Source: Syntrophomonas sp. UBA5288
GTDB taxonomy: Bacteria > Bacillota > Syntrophomonadia > Syntrophomonadales > Syntrophomonadaceae
Length of the DNA: 22,507 nucleotides
NCBI GenBank assembly: GCA_002408445.1
Contig: DHSK01000171.1
Location: forward strand, 22,396-44,902
Direction of reading: 5' to 3'
Shown here: positions 22,201-22,507 of the stretch, one piece after another
How positions within the stretch are numbered: the first letter of the stretch is position 1
How the letters are laid out: every line of letters begins with the position of its first letter
Program-made: the position numbers and the translations under genes
Notes under the pieces: model-generated
Databases searched by the model: none
Told to the model about the DNA's origin: nothing
The model's input: the letters and a program-made list of their open reading frames with translations, nothing else

Positions 22201-22507
22201 TGCAGAGGGATTGGAACATAAAAAATATACTGGAATGGACCACCCGGTACTTTGCGGATAGGGGTATACAGGAACCACGATTGGAAGCGGACCTGCTACT
22301 GGCCCATGCGTTACAAAAAGACCGGGTTTTTCTATATGCGAATTATGATATTCCTCTTAATCAGGAGGAAAGAGATAAATACAAACAACTGATTATCCGC
22401 CGGGTTAAGCAGGAACCGCTGGCTTATATAACCGGACAAAAGGAATTTATGTCTTTGCTTTTTAAGGTCAACCCACAGGTGCTTATCCCGCGGCCGGAAA
22501 CCGAATT
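22200..22507 (+). CDS. prmC: Release factor glutamine methyltransferase, N-terminal part (cut by the window end)
   Basis: The reading frame starts at an ATG that overlaps the prfA stop (TAATG). It encodes at least 102 residues: an N-terminal helical part, then AYITGQKEFMSLLFKVNPQ and VLIPRPETE, the hallmark of the PrmC/HemK family (fold start of the SAM-dependent methyltransferase). The NPPY catalytic motif lies beyond the window. PrmC methylates the GGQ glutamine of release factors. prfA-prmC coupling is standard. Confidence 0.93.
   Translation, partial: MQRDWNIKNILEWTTRYFADRGIQEPRLEADLLLAHALQKDRVFLYANYDIPLNQEERDKYKQLIIRRVKQEPLAYITGQKEFMSLLFKVNPQVLIPRPETE

Noticed and set aside
1..22507. 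CRISPR arrays, tRNA or rRNA genes
   Set aside because: No regularly spaced repeats and no tRNA or rRNA signatures were seen on reading through the intergenic regions.

Overview
This window looks like a chromosomal core region of a Gram-positive, anaerobic, probably endospore-forming Bacillota (class Clostridia). The evidence is gene order: argS, an RNA polymerase delta-like gene, pyrG, then spo0F-fba-fsa-glpX-rho, and later rpmE-DUF1385-prfA-prmC, which is the familiar Firmicutes layout around spo0F and rho. murA (usually between fsa and glpX) and tdk (usually between rpmE and prfA) are absent. A Syntrophomonas-like clostridium is my best guess, from gene content, mid G+C and the S-layer protein, but the species cannot be fixed from sequence reading alone. 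TTG start codons are unusually common: about 7 of 21 genes, most with a well-placed Shine-Dalgarno.

Layout. 1-2072: a secreted S-layer-homology (SLH) protein gene bracketed by a perfect 16-bp inverted repeat, then a 515-bp gene-free stretch full of palindromic and dispersed repeats. 2073-3907: an M1-type zinc metallopeptidase, convergent with and overlapping by 4 bp a small unknown gene on the minus strand. 3973-8211: argS, a 77-residue RpoE-delta-like protein and a UPF0173 metallo-hydrolase packed as an operon, then pyrG with its own clear promoter. 8461-10732: a two-gene cell-wall operon, a FemAB-type aminoacyltransferase and a divergent alanine racemase. 11130-14056: spo0F-fba-fsa-glpX, a sporulation phosphorelay protein leading a fructose-phosphate/gluconeogenesis operon. 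14395-16900: rho behind a structured leader, then a LysM/M23 peptidoglycan hydrolase whose start lies 24 nt after a strong intrinsic terminator. 17182-19538: a radical SAM protein of unknown function and a YhaM-like exoribonuclease. 19576-19745: a MITE-like repeat. 19863-22507: rpmE with a strong extended -10 promoter and its own terminator, then DUF1385-prfA-prmC (the last cut by the window edge).

How the genes fit together. Translation and RNA functions (argS, rpmE, prfA with its methylase prmC, yhaM, rho, the delta-like protein), nucleotide synthesis (pyrG), central carbon flow (fba, fsa, glpX) and the cell envelope (SLH protein, FemX-like protein, alanine racemase, LysM-M23 hydrolase) are interleaved. 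No phage, plasmid, CRISPR, tRNA or rRNA gene was found. The items most worth a second look are the putative attenuator or riboswitch-like leader before the M23 hydrolase, the inverted repeat around the SLH gene, the radical SAM protein with its unassigned N-terminal domain, the divergent alanine racemase paired with a FemX-like gene, and several families of small dispersed repeats in the intergenic regions.
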